From the NCBI GenBank assembly GCA_011032825.1, contig JAADJZ010000032.1:186001-250000 (forward strand): DNA of 64,000 nucleotides, in the 5' to 3' direction. The position numbers were made by a program, and so were the translations under genes. Source of the stretch: Massariosphaeria phaeospora (Eukaryota; Ascomycota; Dothideomycetes; Pleosporales). Of this stretch, positions 24,201 to 34,499 are shown one piece after another. A model generated the notes under the pieces. That model was not told the DNA's origin. It saw only the letters and a list, made by a program, of their open reading frames with translations, and did no database searches. Every line of letters starts with the position of its first letter. Position 1 is the stretch's first letter.

Positions 24201-26413
24201 GTTCTTTCCAGTGCTTCACGAACGAACATGCCGCATGCTTGGGCTATGCAATACTACGGGCTGATCTCCGCCCACATGCAGACAAATTTGGAATCCAACG
24301 AGATCCGGACATTAAAGATTGCATACAGAGATTATTGAAGTCGCCGCCGAAGGCTAAGTTGGACGCTGAAATGCAATTCTCCTACCTTGCATCCCGCTCG
24401 GCCGAACTCGACAAACACCGAAGCTTGATAGATAATATATCTACTACAAAGATTGTCCCTATATTCCGCAAGTACTACCTAGATCCCAGCTGTGCTGGCT
24501 TTGAGGAACGTTCTAGGCAGCAGTTTGGAAAGAGTGAGACGCGCCTTCACCATTGGGATGCACCAGAGACGGTCTTTGTTGGGAGAGACCAGGACTGGCA
24601 GGGGATTCTGGATTACGTACAGTACGGTGCTGAAGCGACGGCTTTTCTTCTGAAGGCTGGGGCGAAACATGAGCCTAGCAACCATGATCTAGCCACTCTG
24701 CTGTGTAGAAACCCAGCTCGATTTCTGAACACGATTGGACAAGACCGATACCTTGATCTTCTCCGGAAGCTTGCTGGCCATGGAGAGAGTCTATGGAAAG
24801 ACAAGGAATTGGTCAAGTTACTAGTTGCTTCACGTGTCCTGCTAGGATACCGGGATATCAGAGATGAGAACAAGAAGCTCATTCCAATTGACGACGATGG
24901 TATGGATGATCTAGAAGAGCCCGGCGTTCACCGCGAGTGGTCGTTGAACAGAGCAAGCGAGGTTGTCATTATCGATGATGTCCACCATTTCACCAAATTT
25001 CGAGATTATATCATTGCGGCACCCCAGGAGGAGTCTTTGGAGGAGTTTTACGCTCGTTTTGGGGTCAAGAAAGTGTCAGATCTGGTCAAGAAAGACCAGC
25101 GTATTGGCGCGGTGGCACGAGACCAAACCACGGCGATCCAACTACGAAAGGACATTCTTGAGCGCGCACGGCTATTTTTATTTGAACATGAGCGTGACGC
25201 CTCGTCGAAAAGTATTCGTCATGATGCCAAATGGCTAAGCTCTAATCTGACAGTCCAGTGTGTTTCCGATATTTCAATCCGCTACTCTCTTGCAGACTTC
25301 AACGTAGCGACTTCGTCGAACAGAAGTGCAGCTATTACACGCATTCGCGGCCAAGGTTCTGTCTTACATGTCACACCTAAATACGACTTGTATGAGGTTT
25401 CAAGTGAGCTGGTAAAGTTATTGATTCAGCGGCCGAAGCAGAACGATGCGATTGCTCTGGAACGAATACTCACGGAGTCACTTCGCCGCCTACAAGCGAA
25501 AGGAATCAACGTTGAACGCATACTGCGTAAGAAAGAATATGAAGCACGGATCGCGAAACAACAGGAACTAGAGAAAGAGTATGAAGAACAACAACGTGTT
25601 GCTGAGAACGCCAAATCTACAGTCGGTCGAGAGGATGAACTCCCCCCACCAGCCACCCCTGAAAAAGCACACGATATGCCGGGCTCATTTGGTAGCCCAG
25701 ATATGGAGATCGCAGACAACAATAGTCGCCCCAACGACAAGGGACTGCTGAACAACTGGGCAAAGAAGCTAGGCTTCAAGAATCTACCAAGTCCATCCAA
25801 CACCGATGGCACCCAAATCAATCGCGATATCCAGGCCACGAAATCAAATATCACAAATGCGATCAAAGAATGCCGGCCTACGAACATGCAAGCCATTCAA
25901 AGTAAGCATCACCAGGATCCTACGGAACTAGACAAAGGCGGCTATTGCAACGGGGAACAATGGGAAAATTTACACAAAGCATTCACTATTCCCTACTCTG
26001 GTCGTCATGTCGACATCTACTTCGGAAAAGAACAATCCGAGTCTCCCAATGAGCTACAGGAGCCCCTTACTTCGTTTCTGCCTCTTATTTTCGGGCTCAC
26101 GGGCGTCTTCGGCGTCGACCCGGCTGCCGTCAACGTATTCCTGGACAAGAAGTCAAACACAGTAGCTTTCAACATGAGCGGCAGCCTGTTCTTCAACCTA
26201 GCTTGGTTCTTGTCCCTTCATCATTCCAAGTATGGTACGCTTGAAGGCAGATCGCGGGCACTGGATAGTTGGTTCTTGACTTATTGCCACGAACTCGCTC
26301 ATAATCTAGTCTCGGACCATAATGCGAGACACAGCTGGTACCAGCAACAGATCGCGATCGAGTATAGCCAGCAGTACCGAGCGGCGCTTCCGGGCTTTCT
26401 CCAAGGTCTGTGA
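21284..26413 (+). CDS. Large sacsin/HSP90-like GHKL ATPase protein with C-terminal HExxH motif
   Basis: Single-exon gene, 1,709 residues from the chosen ATG (MASLDFARLRNQ). An in-frame Met 71 codons upstream is judged leader. The N-terminus carries a GHKL ATP-binding fold: LRELIQNASDAGA (about 44-56, Glu, Asn and Asp of the N box) and IGAFGVGFYSVF (about 124-135). The middle is long, mostly alpha/beta and unassigned. A charged coiled coil (RIAKQQELEKEYEEQQR) lies near 1425-1445 and a Pro-rich linker follows. The C-terminal 180 residues end with HELAHNLVSDH (from residue 1669), a perfect HExxH with a third His six residues on. Fungal proteins of this type are usually described only as conserved ATPase-like. 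Chaperone-type ATPase activity follows from family; the protease idea is inference. Confidence 0.88.
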   Translation: MASLDFARLRNQTMADGQDSEVTVNTRALIDKVLARYSSEHTTLRELIQNASDAGANIVTIRFDTDPSLDVPTPRTADKSILLKHIIQHHTLKRLIVTNNGQPFTPADWSRLKSIADGNPDETKIGAFGVGFYSVFSDCDEPFVVSGDRTMAFYWKGNTLSTKVANVPAEHASSNTTFSLDYRQANPAAPSYNPSKIPSLSTLCQFLATSLTFVGLECIELYLDDYRVAAFTKKISPPEAIQVPNELKTTTDGGFMRVSQVTRQRSQIEAEWCNVIAMAQTPPKRAAELVQAEVRNAGTTLKSFFSKFSAPATQASTKVAKSIQSIEKSPPSDDISGHSKGIIFLHVCTVEVETRVTRSFSAEIERATKKPPPRKTRIALLTSPYHDPSESLSTGSGTTADLASRIFSEVLPTKAGRIFIGFPTAQTTGFLAHVSAPSLIPTVERENIDMNARFISTWNIELLRVAGLACRISYGSDMADLQSRMGKDPIEALIPRAVYIFQQYTGNASHPSTLLGEKLEEAFWTCSKERSIDMLSSKGVMASKLVRMPAETLSFLGEVPMVPQELATGAVTFMLNLHRRGFISELTMGDIRTGLESRALNEEELIEFLKWCGAKLESGEIDATGIRNLFEITVANIDIKPEENSGRILPLGTISTYVNVSRITPTMPIPEDTIPFTYSKAVSSRQLQMFGWIELSMVRWLRFMTTTPELHEVTTSEKLASQVLGLTAKCWDQLDGTSREAVVNILTPHAVMPTKMGMRRPEESYFPTVKLFDDLPTVKHFPGSKEKFLQALGVRKTVDLPMVFDRMRNHDSTGQSERMSWNHVDLIRYFASVIDEIPKKDLVRLHQTPFLPGEGVSVKPGQLFKAEGLYAPDQGILSLGLSQVKLPFEFKFNSREGALLLSLGLKQCPDSVTMAHILHRAGQSNDRQLYTLAMEYFLHNYYKNGYGAEVKHIATVGLPILPTEQAPFPALVGSFQCFTNEHAACLGYAILRADLRPHADKFGIQRDPDIKDCIQRLLKSPPKAKLDAEMQFSYLASRSAELDKHRSLIDNISTTKIVPIFRKYYLDPSCAGFEERSRQQFGKSETRLHHWDAPETVFVGRDQDWQGILDYVQYGAEATAFLLKAGAKHEPSNHDLATLLCRNPARFLNTIGQDRYLDLLRKLAGHGESLWKDKELVKLLVASRVLLGYRDIRDENKKLIPIDDDGMDDLEEPGVHREWSLNRASEVVIIDDVHHFTKFRDYIIAAPQEESLEEFYARFGVKKVSDLVKKDQRIGAVARDQTTAIQLRKDILERARLFLFEHERDASSKSIRHDAKWLSSNLTVQCVSDISIRYSLADFNVATSSNRSAAITRIRGQGSVLHVTPKYDLYEVSSELVKLLIQRPKQNDAIALERILTESLRRLQAKGINVERILRKKEYEARIAKQQELEKEYEEQQRVAENAKSTVGREDELPPPATPEKAHDMPGSFGSPDMEIADNNSRPNDKGLLNNWAKKLGFKNLPSPSNTDGTQINRDIQATKSNITNAIKECRPTNMQAIQSKHHQDPTELDKGGYCNGEQWENLHKAFTIPYSGRHVDIYFGKEQSESPNELQEPLTSFLPLIFGLTGVFGVDPAAVNVFLDKKSNTVAFNMSGSLFFNLAWFLSLHHSKYGTLEGRSRALDSWFLTYCHELAHNLVSDHNARHSWYQQQIAIEYSQQYRAALPGFLQGL

Positions 26414-27503
26414 AGTTTTGGAAATTGTGGGATATGCCTTGGAATTCGGCAACATAAGGTGGATGATCAACCGAAGCGTTTGCAACGGGACTGTATTAAC
26501 CCGTCGCTGTGCATAAACATGAGTTGACACATAGATTCTGCATTTGGAGTATTTGGTGGATATCTTTAACATAGAGTATAGGTATATTGGAGGGTTATTG
26601 GACTAAACTCGTAGAGCACGTAATCAGAAGCGGCGTTTCTCTATTATGTAAAGGACAAACAGAGCTGGGTGCCGTGTACAAAATATTTGCGCATCTGAAA
26701 CGCTGGGTCTTGTGAATGAAGTTCTGGCAATGTAGGTTTGGTGTTTAGCGTAGAAGAAGGATCTATGATAAGGGAAATCCTCCCGACTCTGTACGTTATA
26801 TATTCGGCTCTCTCCCTCTCCCTCATTCCTCGCCTCTCACTTTACAATTACCGGCTACTTCTCTTCATACTCGGTTCCCATGCTCTAAGCATTTCATCAC
26901 AATCGTCTACCAATTACCACAAAAATCACCGCCCACTCACCCTCCTCATTGGGGCAACCTCTGCGTCCATCCCGGTCTGTTCGCCACTCGACTTATTGAA
27001 TTACCTTCGACCAACCGCCCCCAACTCCCGTACCGACGTGGTCAATTTCGATGGTTACGGATCTTATTATGACTGGGTCTCCGGCCGTTGTCACTACAAC
27101 TGAGTTTGTGTACATTGATAAAACATTGGCTCACTACGGTTGTGAACATTTGCGTTTCGTTGTCGAAGCCGTCGACGTCGTCGTAGGGGGAATTCGAAAA
27201 CGCAGAAGTATGTTGCCGGTTCAAGTGATATATGGGTGGGTCGGTGATAACAACCCTAGCCTTTACCTTTCCCCGAATGAATCGAGAGTGAAAGACGCCC
27301 GAGATCTCTTCCACGTGGGTTTGTAAAAAGTCTGTTTGCCCGGTTACGTAAACAACCAGGATGGTCACTTTGTTGATAAACCAGAAAATCTTCCTCTCTC
27401 CAACACCTTTCTGCCTTGCACCACCCAAAAGTCCCTCTTTTGTCTGTTGCTCTCTCTTCCTGTGCAAGAACACACCGATCAATCTACTCTACAACGACCA
27501 AGG
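26414..27503. other. Intergenic region, no gene seen
   Basis: About 1.1 kb between the ATPase 3' end and the secreted repeat protein. The second half should be the latter's promoter. There is a CT-rich tract near 26805-26850. Short open frames on both strands have no protein-like features. Confidence 0.4.
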
Positions 27504-28871
27504 ATGAAGCTCCTTACCACCGTCGGCGTCTTTGTCGGCGTCTCGGCCGCGTCCGTCTGCTGGCCGCCGAACGTGTCCCACAGCACGAGCTGCTTCTCCA
27601 TCGAGCCGCCGACCTCGTACACCTACACCACGGTTCCGCGCCCCACCAAGTCCAAGACCGTGTCTGGGACGCCGACGGCGAGCCGCAAGTGGCAGCGCGA
27701 TTCCAAGCATGTCTTCACGGACACGGCGGAGCCCATCCTGCCTACCTGCATCCCCAACGGAACTGCCGAAGCTGGACTCTCCGCGTGCCAGACCACGACG
27801 ACCGCTGAGATGTCCACCGAGCTCACGTTCCCCTCCGGCACGGCTACCGAGGAGGTGAGCTTCCTTACTACAGGTACCACCAACATGACCACCCTCCCCA
27901 CCGATACCACGTTTCCTACAGGCACGGTCACCGAGGAAGTGAGTTTCCTCGTCCCCACCGAGACTACGTTTCCCTCAGGCACGGCTACCGAGGAGGTGGA
28001 TTTCGTCGCCGCGGTCACCACAGAGCTCGCCTTTCCCTCTGGCACCGCTACCAATGAGGTGACTTTCCTCGCCGCGGCCACCACTAAGCTCGAATTTCCC
28101 TCAGGCACGGCTACCAACGAGGTGACTTTCCTCGCCGCGGATACCACTGAGCTCGAGTTTCCCTCCGGCACCGCTACCGAGGACGTGAGTTTTTGGGCCG
28201 CAGGCACCACTGAGCTCGCCTTTCCCTCAGGCACGGCTACCGAGGAGGTGGATTTCGTCGCCGTGGTTACAACTGAGGAGCTCGAATTTCCCTCCGGCAC
28301 GGCTACTGAGGACGTGAGTTTCTTCGCCGCGGCCACCACCAGCATGCCAGCCCTGCCCACCGGAACCGCCAAGCCGCACAGCAAAATGTCCAGCGTGTTC
28401 CTCGAAACATCTGATTTGCTCGTCACCATGGCTGCCTGCCTCACCGACATGGCCAAAATGTGGGGCCCGTCCCATGACTTCAGCGTAGGCGTACTACTTT
28501 CTGAAATGTGTTACTGCCTGATCAAGACGGCGGAGAAGTTCGACTTTCCCGTGGATGTTGATGAGGTGGCGGAATTGCTCGAAGAGTTGGTGAATTCGCT
28601 CGCGGAGACCGAGAGGGCTGACTCGCCTGAGGGGACTGCTGAGGCGTCTATGACAATTACTGACATGGTGGAATTGTCTACCGTGCCCATCACCACGGCC
28701 GACCCTGCTGAACTCGCTGAGACAGCCACCTCCACACCCGAACTATCCATCCTCCCCACCTCGACCGCTACCTCCACACCCGACCTATCCATCCTCCCCA
28801 CCTCGCTCTCAACCCTAACCACCAGCACCAAGCGCACCTCAAGCTCGCTGTCCGACGATTCCCCAGCATAG
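27504..28871 (+). CDS. Secreted Ser/Thr-rich protein with eight 20-residue repeats
   Basis: 455 residues in one exon from MKLLTTVGVFVGVSAAS, a good signal peptide with cleavage likely after about residue 18. After a short Cys-containing N-terminal part come about eight copies (residues about 105-280) of a repeat with consensus TxLxFPSGTATxEVxFxAAxT. Then follows a more compact stretch (about 290-375) with Cys residues (MAACLTDMAKMW, MCYCLIKTAEKFDF) that looks helical. The tail is Thr/Ser-rich with two copies of ATSTPxLSILPTS. High Ser/Thr suggests O-mannosylation and a cell-wall or surface role. I see no clear GPI signal. Family not recognised. Confidence 0.8.
   Translation: MKLLTTVGVFVGVSAASVCWPPNVSHSTSCFSIEPPTSYTYTTVPRPTKSKTVSGTPTASRKWQRDSKHVFTDTAEPILPTCIPNGTAEAGLSACQTTTTAEMSTELTFPSGTATEEVSFLTTGTTNMTTLPTDTTFPTGTVTEEVSFLVPTETTFPSGTATEEVDFVAAVTTELAFPSGTATNEVTFLAAATTKLEFPSGTATNEVTFLAADTTELEFPSGTATEDVSFWAAGTTELAFPSGTATEEVDFVAVVTTEELEFPSGTATEDVSFFAAATTSMPALPTGTAKPHSKMSSVFLETSDLLVTMAACLTDMAKMWGPSHDFSVGVLLSEMCYCLIKTAEKFDFPVDVDEVAELLEELVNSLAETERADSPEGTAEASMTITDMVELSTVPITTADPAELAETATSTPELSILPTSTATSTPDLSILPTSLSTLTTSTKRTSSSLSDDSPA
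27819..28342 (+). repeat. Coding tandem repeat, about 60-bp unit
   Basis: About eight in-frame copies of a unit built around TTTCCCTCNGGCACNGCTAC, spaced 60 to 81 bp apart. All keep frame. Variation is concentrated at a few codons (EEV/NEV/EDV, SF/TF/DF), which points to repeat shuffling inside the gene. Confidence 0.8.
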
Positions 28872-29591
28872 TTGGTATGTCTCGCCCACTCACTCACTCC
28901 ACCTTACTCACTTTCCAGCCACGCATACTGATCAAGGCCCAGAATGTGCAGATGAAAAGCATGGTATGGCGTGGCATGGCGTGGCGTTGAACTGTGAATA
29001 GGTGGTATGTGGATGAGTGGTTAGCTTCACTTGACCCGAGCTGTGGATGAACTGAACTGAACTGAACTGACTGGCATCTACACTGTAGCTTTCAATCAAC
29101 CAGAAGGGCTTCTTATTTGCGATGCGATGCGATGCGTGCTGTGAGTGTTTAGTGGAGTGTTTAGCTACCTGCGGAGGAAACCCGATACTTATTTACTTAG
29201 TGGTGTCTACAAAGTCCTCGCATCTCTCCCCAGATCAGCTCAGCTCAAGCGTCGTAGATTGAACGCGCGCCCGGGAGCCCGAGACGAAGACGAAGACAGG
29301 AATGAAAACGGGCAGTATAGGTATGATCAAGAACATCCATGTGCAAAACGCGCAGAGTTTGTATAGCGCGGCGCAAAGAATCAATTCCCAGTACGCTAGC
29401 TTGGCTTGATTTTGATTTGATTTGATTTGCACTGCTTATCTGCGCCGTGTCCTGCAAGGAAGGCACCACTGCTTGCTCGTGTACCCTTACCAAGCAGTTT
29501 ACTCTACATGCAACGAATCGTCTCTCGCGTGCCCGGCAAGAACGGGTATATAGATAGCATGTCCAGTCTCTTGAAGCGCAGGCTATGCGAT
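28872..29591. other. Intergenic region with short direct repeats
   Basis: About 0.7 kb between two convergent 3' ends. It holds small simple repeats: TGGCATGGCG-type at 28970-28986, GAACT x3 at about 29049-29068, GCGAT x3 at about 29119-29134, and TTTGAT-type near 29410. No gene seen. Confidence 0.5.
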
Positions 29592-30769
29592 TTACTTCCG
29601 CAAGGCAACTTTCTTGCGCGTCTGGACGGTCCAGGCATATATCGCGTCCTTGAACGCAAAGAGAAAAGCCGCCGTAATGACGCTCTGCGTGACTTTCGGC
29701 CCGATGCCTAGGATATGCGTTAGCCGGGGAACCCCAAACCAGCCCACCAACACTGAATAACGAAGGCGGCATAGCATACCTCCGTAAAACCCCGAATACC
29801 CTTCTTCCCTAATGATCCGCCTAAACGTGGTAAACATGTCTTCCTTCGGCCCGTCTTTACCCGCAACATGCATGCGGCTCTTCACCGTGATGTACGGATA
29901 TGTGATGCTCGTCGCAAGCAGCTTGCCGAGCGCGCCGAGAAAAAAGGCATCGCCTGGGGTGACGCGCCGCCGCTTCTCGAGCATGTTTTTCAGTTGCTCG
30001 AAGACGGTGTATTGCAGGATGGGGTTGATGACCAGCACCAAGGCGGGCATCACACCGGCAAACAGCCGCGCAGGGCCCTCGTCTCGGATCAGCGAGATCA
30101 GTGTTCCGATGGTGGTCGGCGCCTTCGCGGGTTTCGCGCCAGGCAGAACGGCGTCTTGCGACTCCGACTTGCGCGCCGTCATGCGCGTGTTGATGACCCA
30201 GATCGGGTTCGTGGTTAGCACGGTTGCGCTGCCGGCCAGCGCGCCCGCGAGTATGGACTCGATGGTCGTTAGCTTTTTGGAAGAACGGCCGGCTTTCAGG
30301 GCCGCTTTTTCGAAGAAGGCCCTGGTCCATTCGTACCCTAACGCCCGTCAGTATGGTATGCCATGCTCGGTTGTATTGTATGAAGCCCAGGACCCACAGT
30401 AGTAGTACACAAAGTTTGTTACGCTGATGCCGAACAGCGCCGACTCGAGGCCAGCGTATAATCCAGCCAGGCCCTCGCGTTTGATGATGCGTCTCGCGGC
30501 GTTGAGAGTCGACGACTGGGCGCGCTTCGACTCGATCTGCGCGCGCGTGGAGAGGGTAATCAATGGGTAGCTGCATCGTGTCAGCGCTCTGTTGCATCTT
30601 GAGTTCCCAGGCGTACATACGTCAGAGCCATGGACAGGAGCCCTCCGCCTGCCCCCGCGAGCGCATGCGCGACATTATCGCTCTGTTGAGCCGCCGAACT
30701 GGTCGGAACCGACTGCGTGGATTCAGCAAGCCGTTCCTGAGCCGTCTCTGTCTTCGAGGCCTGAGCCAT
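29592..30769 (-). CDS. Peroxisomal nucleotide carrier of the mitochondrial carrier family (PMP47/ANT1-like)
   Basis: Solute carrier with three repeats. The start is MAQASKTETAQERLAES; repeat 1 follows with AHALAGAGGGLLSMAL-TYPLITLSTRAQ. Intron 1 lies inside the Thr codon of MALTYPL. Later repeats show TTNPIWVINTRMTAR with GPARLFAGVMPALVLVINP, and ITYPYITVKSRM with GYSGFYGGMLCRLRYSVL. A further intron follows SVTNFVYYY. The TYPLITLSTRAQ signature is that of the peroxisomal ATP/ADP carriers (yeast Ant1, Candida PMP47), which supply ATP to activate fatty acids inside peroxisomes. About 330 residues, normal for the family. Confidence 0.88.
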
Positions 30770-31781
30770 GGCTGGTGCTTCGGTGCGGCTTCCGCGTGCG
30801 TGGTGATATGGGATGCAGGAGCCCGGTGGACGAGGGGATACTCGAAGCAAGCGGGGCAGTTTCTCGAGGAAAGCGGAGCACGAGTATGCGAAGAACAATG
30901 GGAACGTGTGAGCGCAGTATCAAAGGACCTCGGAGTAGAAGTCCAAAAGGGCAATCAAGCAAAAGGCGAGGCGCAACGCGGCATTATCATATCGAAGGGT
31001 TGCGGATCCGTCTGGCTTGTGAACGTCGCAAGGGTTCGTTCCGCGAGCCGCATTTGGGCCGAGGTAACTCGGCATCACGTGCCCGTAAAGTGGGGCTCCG
31101 TGTCACCTCGAAACTCGAGACTCGAGACTGGACAGCCGATAGATGGTCCCGACTCCCATGTGAAAGCTTTTGAGATAGAATCTCTTCCTGCAACAGCCAC
31201 ATATGTTTCCAGCCTTGCTCAGTCTAAATCCAGGATCCAGTTCCTAAGCTGAGTTTGCTGGACAAAGCCGTCCGGCAATACAACACGAATGTGCATAAAT
31301 ATCCCCACTACTGTTCCATATCTAGTGTGAACTCTAGAGTTTCGGAGAGACGACTCGATACCTAGGCCCACTATACAAGTAGCTATCTTCGCACTACTAA
31401 GTCTACCAATCGAACCTTGGAGGTCCGGATGTCGCCAGTTATCAGGCACAAATGCACATACAGTCAGACTCTAACCAACCCTATTAGTTGTGAAGTAGTG
31501 CTGTGTTAGCAGCTTATATAAGTTCTACAATCATCGTCTCGACTCTCTCGCCGATGACAAAACATTTATCTCTATCAAAAGGCGCGGACTGATCTAACCG
31601 CATCAGGCAACGCTCAAAAAAATCTCGAAAAGTTGCTCCGCGAAGACTCATAGACATCTCAACGACTGACGTTCAGAGAAAAACAAAATTCCCGATAAAC
31701 CATGGCAAATTGTAGAGAACGCAAATGCTCGCCGTAGAAGAGACCTACACGCGCCATTTCTCAGACTAAAAGATTCCCGTC
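30770..31781. promoter_or_regulatory. Divergent promoter, carrier and NCS1 permease
   Basis: About 1 kb between divergent starts. A TATA-like TTATATAAG lies near 31513, and an AAAACAAAA-rich leader precedes the permease ATG at 31782. Open frames on the plus strand at 30563-31252 are judged shadows and leader. No gene seen. Confidence 0.45.
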
Positions 31782-33507
31782 ATGATGCCTGCCGATATCG
31801 AGAACGCAGTCGCGAGGAGCGACATGAATCAGGAATCCGAAAAGGAGAAGAGCGATGATGCGCCAGAGCAGGGTCGAATTCAACGACTTCTCAGAACCCT
31901 CGAGAGACGTGGCGGCGTCGAAGTCCGAGGATGCGAGCCGGTGCCCTATGAAGAGAGGACGGCGACGAACTACTTTGATATCTTTTCGATATGGTTCTGC
32001 ATGCAGTGCAACCCGTTACCGTAAGCATGGATACTTCTTTACTTGCTTCTATGAAGAAAACTGCTGACCATGTGTAGCATCACCTTCGGCATGTTCGGCA
32101 CCTTGAGCCTCGGGCTGAGCTTGCGAGACGCCTCCCTGATAATCATCTTCTTTACTCTCGTATCGACGCTGCCGGTCGCGTATCTGTGTACCTGGGGACC
32201 GAAGACCGGGATGCGACAGCTCGTCCAGGCGAGGTTCGCGTTCGGGTAGGTGGACCTAGTAGTTTATAGTCATTTCGAACTATGCTAACTGGTCGTAGGA
32301 AATATTTCGTCTCTATCTTGATCCTCTTGAACCTAGCCACGCTGACCGGCTTCTGCGTTGTCGATTCGGTGATCGGCGGCATGGCTTTGTCTGCTGTCAT
32401 GGACGGGACGACGATTAATGCTACAGCCGGAATTGTCATCATCGCTCTTCTGGGTCTGGTGCTATCGTTCTGTGGGTTCAGAATACTGCATGTATATGAA
32501 CGGTATGCCTGGATTCCAGCGCTGCTTGCCATTCTGGTCGCTACTGGATGCGGCGGCAAGCTCTTGAAAGAGCAAGTCCAAGTACCGACAGCGACGTCTC
32601 AGCAAGTATTAACGTTTGGCGGCTTCGTTGCAAGTTTCATGCTCCCGTGGGCTGCGTTGTCAAGCGACTTCTCGACATACTTCGATCCGAAAGGTTCTTC
32701 GTGAGTTAAAGCATCCAGCGGATTATTTGTCGTACCTTCTTAACCTTTGGCTAGGTTTAGGATTTTCTTGTATACCTACGCAGGGTTGGTGTTGCCTACC
32801 ACGCTTCTGATGATATTGGGCGCGGCTATGGGCGGTGCTACGCCAAATGTGCCGTCCTGGCTAACAGGCTATGAGTCGAATTCTGCGGGTGGTGTGCTTG
32901 CAGCTATGATGCATCCAGCAGGGGGCTTCGGTCGATTCATGACTGTTCTCATATCTGTGAGCATCCGAGACCATGATCTGGCTTACCCGTCACTGATTCC
33001 GTATAGTTTAGTCTGCTCGGAAACCTCGCGGCGACAATGTACAGTGTGACTCTGAACCTACAGATGCTGCTTCCCTGGCTTCTTTTCCGCGTTCCTCGCG
33101 TCTTTTTCTCCATATTCATCACTACGCTCATCATCCCGATCGCCGTCGAAGCCGCGAAATCGTTCTTCCTCAACCTCGAGAACTTTATTGGGCTGATCGG
33201 GTACTGGTCCGCAGCCTTCATCGGGGTTATCTTGGTCGACCATATTTTCTTTCGCCGTCGAAACTTTGCCGCGTATACCGAGGACAAGCATGCTTGGAAC
33301 GATCAGAAGAAGCTTCCTCCGGGTTTCGCAGCTACCGGCGCTGCTGTTGGGTGCTTTGCGCTCGTCATTCCAGGCATGTATCAGACTTGGTGGAAAGGCC
33401 CGATTGCGATGAAAACGGGTGATATTGGGTTTGAGGTCGCTTTAGCACTTTCTGCTCTTTTGTATGTGCCGCTGAGGCTGGTAGAGCGCAGGATGTGCGG
33501 TAGGTGA
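31782..33507 (+). CDS. NCS1-family permease (purine-cytosine permease type)
   Basis: Plasma-membrane nucleobase or vitamin symporter family, five exons. The N-terminal cytosolic part ends ERTATNYFDIFSIWF, followed by TM1 with the NCS1 pattern CNPLPITFGMFGTLSLGL. Other family segments are GPKTGMRQLVQARFAFG, the helix NLATLTGFCVVDSVIGGMAL, SSDFSTYFDP, the late-loop NLAATMYSVTLNLQ, and ENFIGLIGYWSAAFIGVILVDH. About 12 helices are expected. The sequence sits with fungal Fcy2/Tpn1-like transporters; the substrate (cytosine and purines, or pyridoxine) cannot be assigned. Introns are about 50-60 nt, the first at about 32022-32078. Confidence 0.88.
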
Positions 33508-34499
33508 CAAGGCGTTGCTATGATCAGCGTAGTACCTAGGTAGCCAGAAGATGCACAGTATCTGCTAGCTAGTCCAAAGAAAGTAGAAAGTATGACATTT
33601 TCTTGTGCTTCGTTCCTGTTGACGCCAAAAGCTTCGCGTGATGCGCCTAGTATCTGCATGAAACAGAGTGCCGTCCATGGTGATACCGAAACACGTGGCG
33701 ACTGTGACTGGTGATCTGTTCGTATCAGCAGTACGGACGCTCAATCAAACATGGAGTTTTCGACCTGTTTCGTGTTGATCCCCGCTAGGACCATATGCTT
33801 GCTGGGATGAACACGTTACACCACCGGATGGGCACACGCTGGAGAGCAGGACCAGGACGTCGCCTGACAAGTGAACGTATTGACAGACTGGCGACGGCCA
33901 CTCAGAGGCGACAGCCGGCGGTATTGGGTGGTTTGTTACGCACCTGGCACCTGCAGCGGTTACATGGCTGCTGAGGCGGAGAAGTGCGTGGTCCAAATAT
34001 AGCACCGGGTGGGGGCGGAGGTGTTAAGTGGCTAAATGCCCCCAAAACAGCAGTCGCGATCCCGCCAGCAGAACGACCGCAAATTATCGCCGCTCGACTT
34101 CATCCAGATCCCACGCATCGTGTTCAGCAGCGTCGCCGCGTCTTGCTTGCCCAGCTCGCATCCTCCCGTTCGCCTCGCTCGCCCACATCGCATCGCGGCC
34201 GGCCGCGCACATCCCCAGCTCTCCTCCTGCGCGGGCTCGCAGACGTGCTGTGACTGCCCCTCCGGCGGTTCGCGCCTGCCTCAGCGCCCGCAGTAGATAG
34301 GCGTTGGGCGGACAGCAGCACAAGACACGTCTCACGGCAGCCCGTTGCTCACTGTCGCTCTGCTATACCAAATGGTCTGCTATTGCGATTAGCGCAGCGC
34401 GACCTTGCCCGCAGCGTCCATGGCGCGCTGACCGGCCCAGCAGGACTGCGCTCAACCTGGCCGGTAATAGCTATAGATTCCACGTCTGACCATCAGACC
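33508..34499. other. Intergenic region and Abp2 leader
   Basis: About 1 kb. The first half is the NCS1 3' flank. From about 34020 the sequence becomes C-rich and pyrimidine-rich and probably is the Abp2 promoter and 5' leader. Several overlapping short open frames in 34030-34340 are low-complexity Ser/Arg/Pro and are not called. Confidence 0.4.

Noticed and set aside
27623..28456. 277-codon minus-strand open frame with Val/Ser repeats
   Set aside because: It is the antisense shadow of the in-frame 60-bp repeats in the secreted protein gene; there is no independent start or motif.
30563..31252. 229-codon plus-strand open frame
   Set aside because: Overlaps the carrier gene exon and promoter; composition is shadow-like and no domain is visible.
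34028..34335. Several overlapping Ser/Arg/Ala-rich frames upstream of Abp2
   Set aside because: Low-complexity, present on both strands in GC-rich leader DNA; no coding signal.
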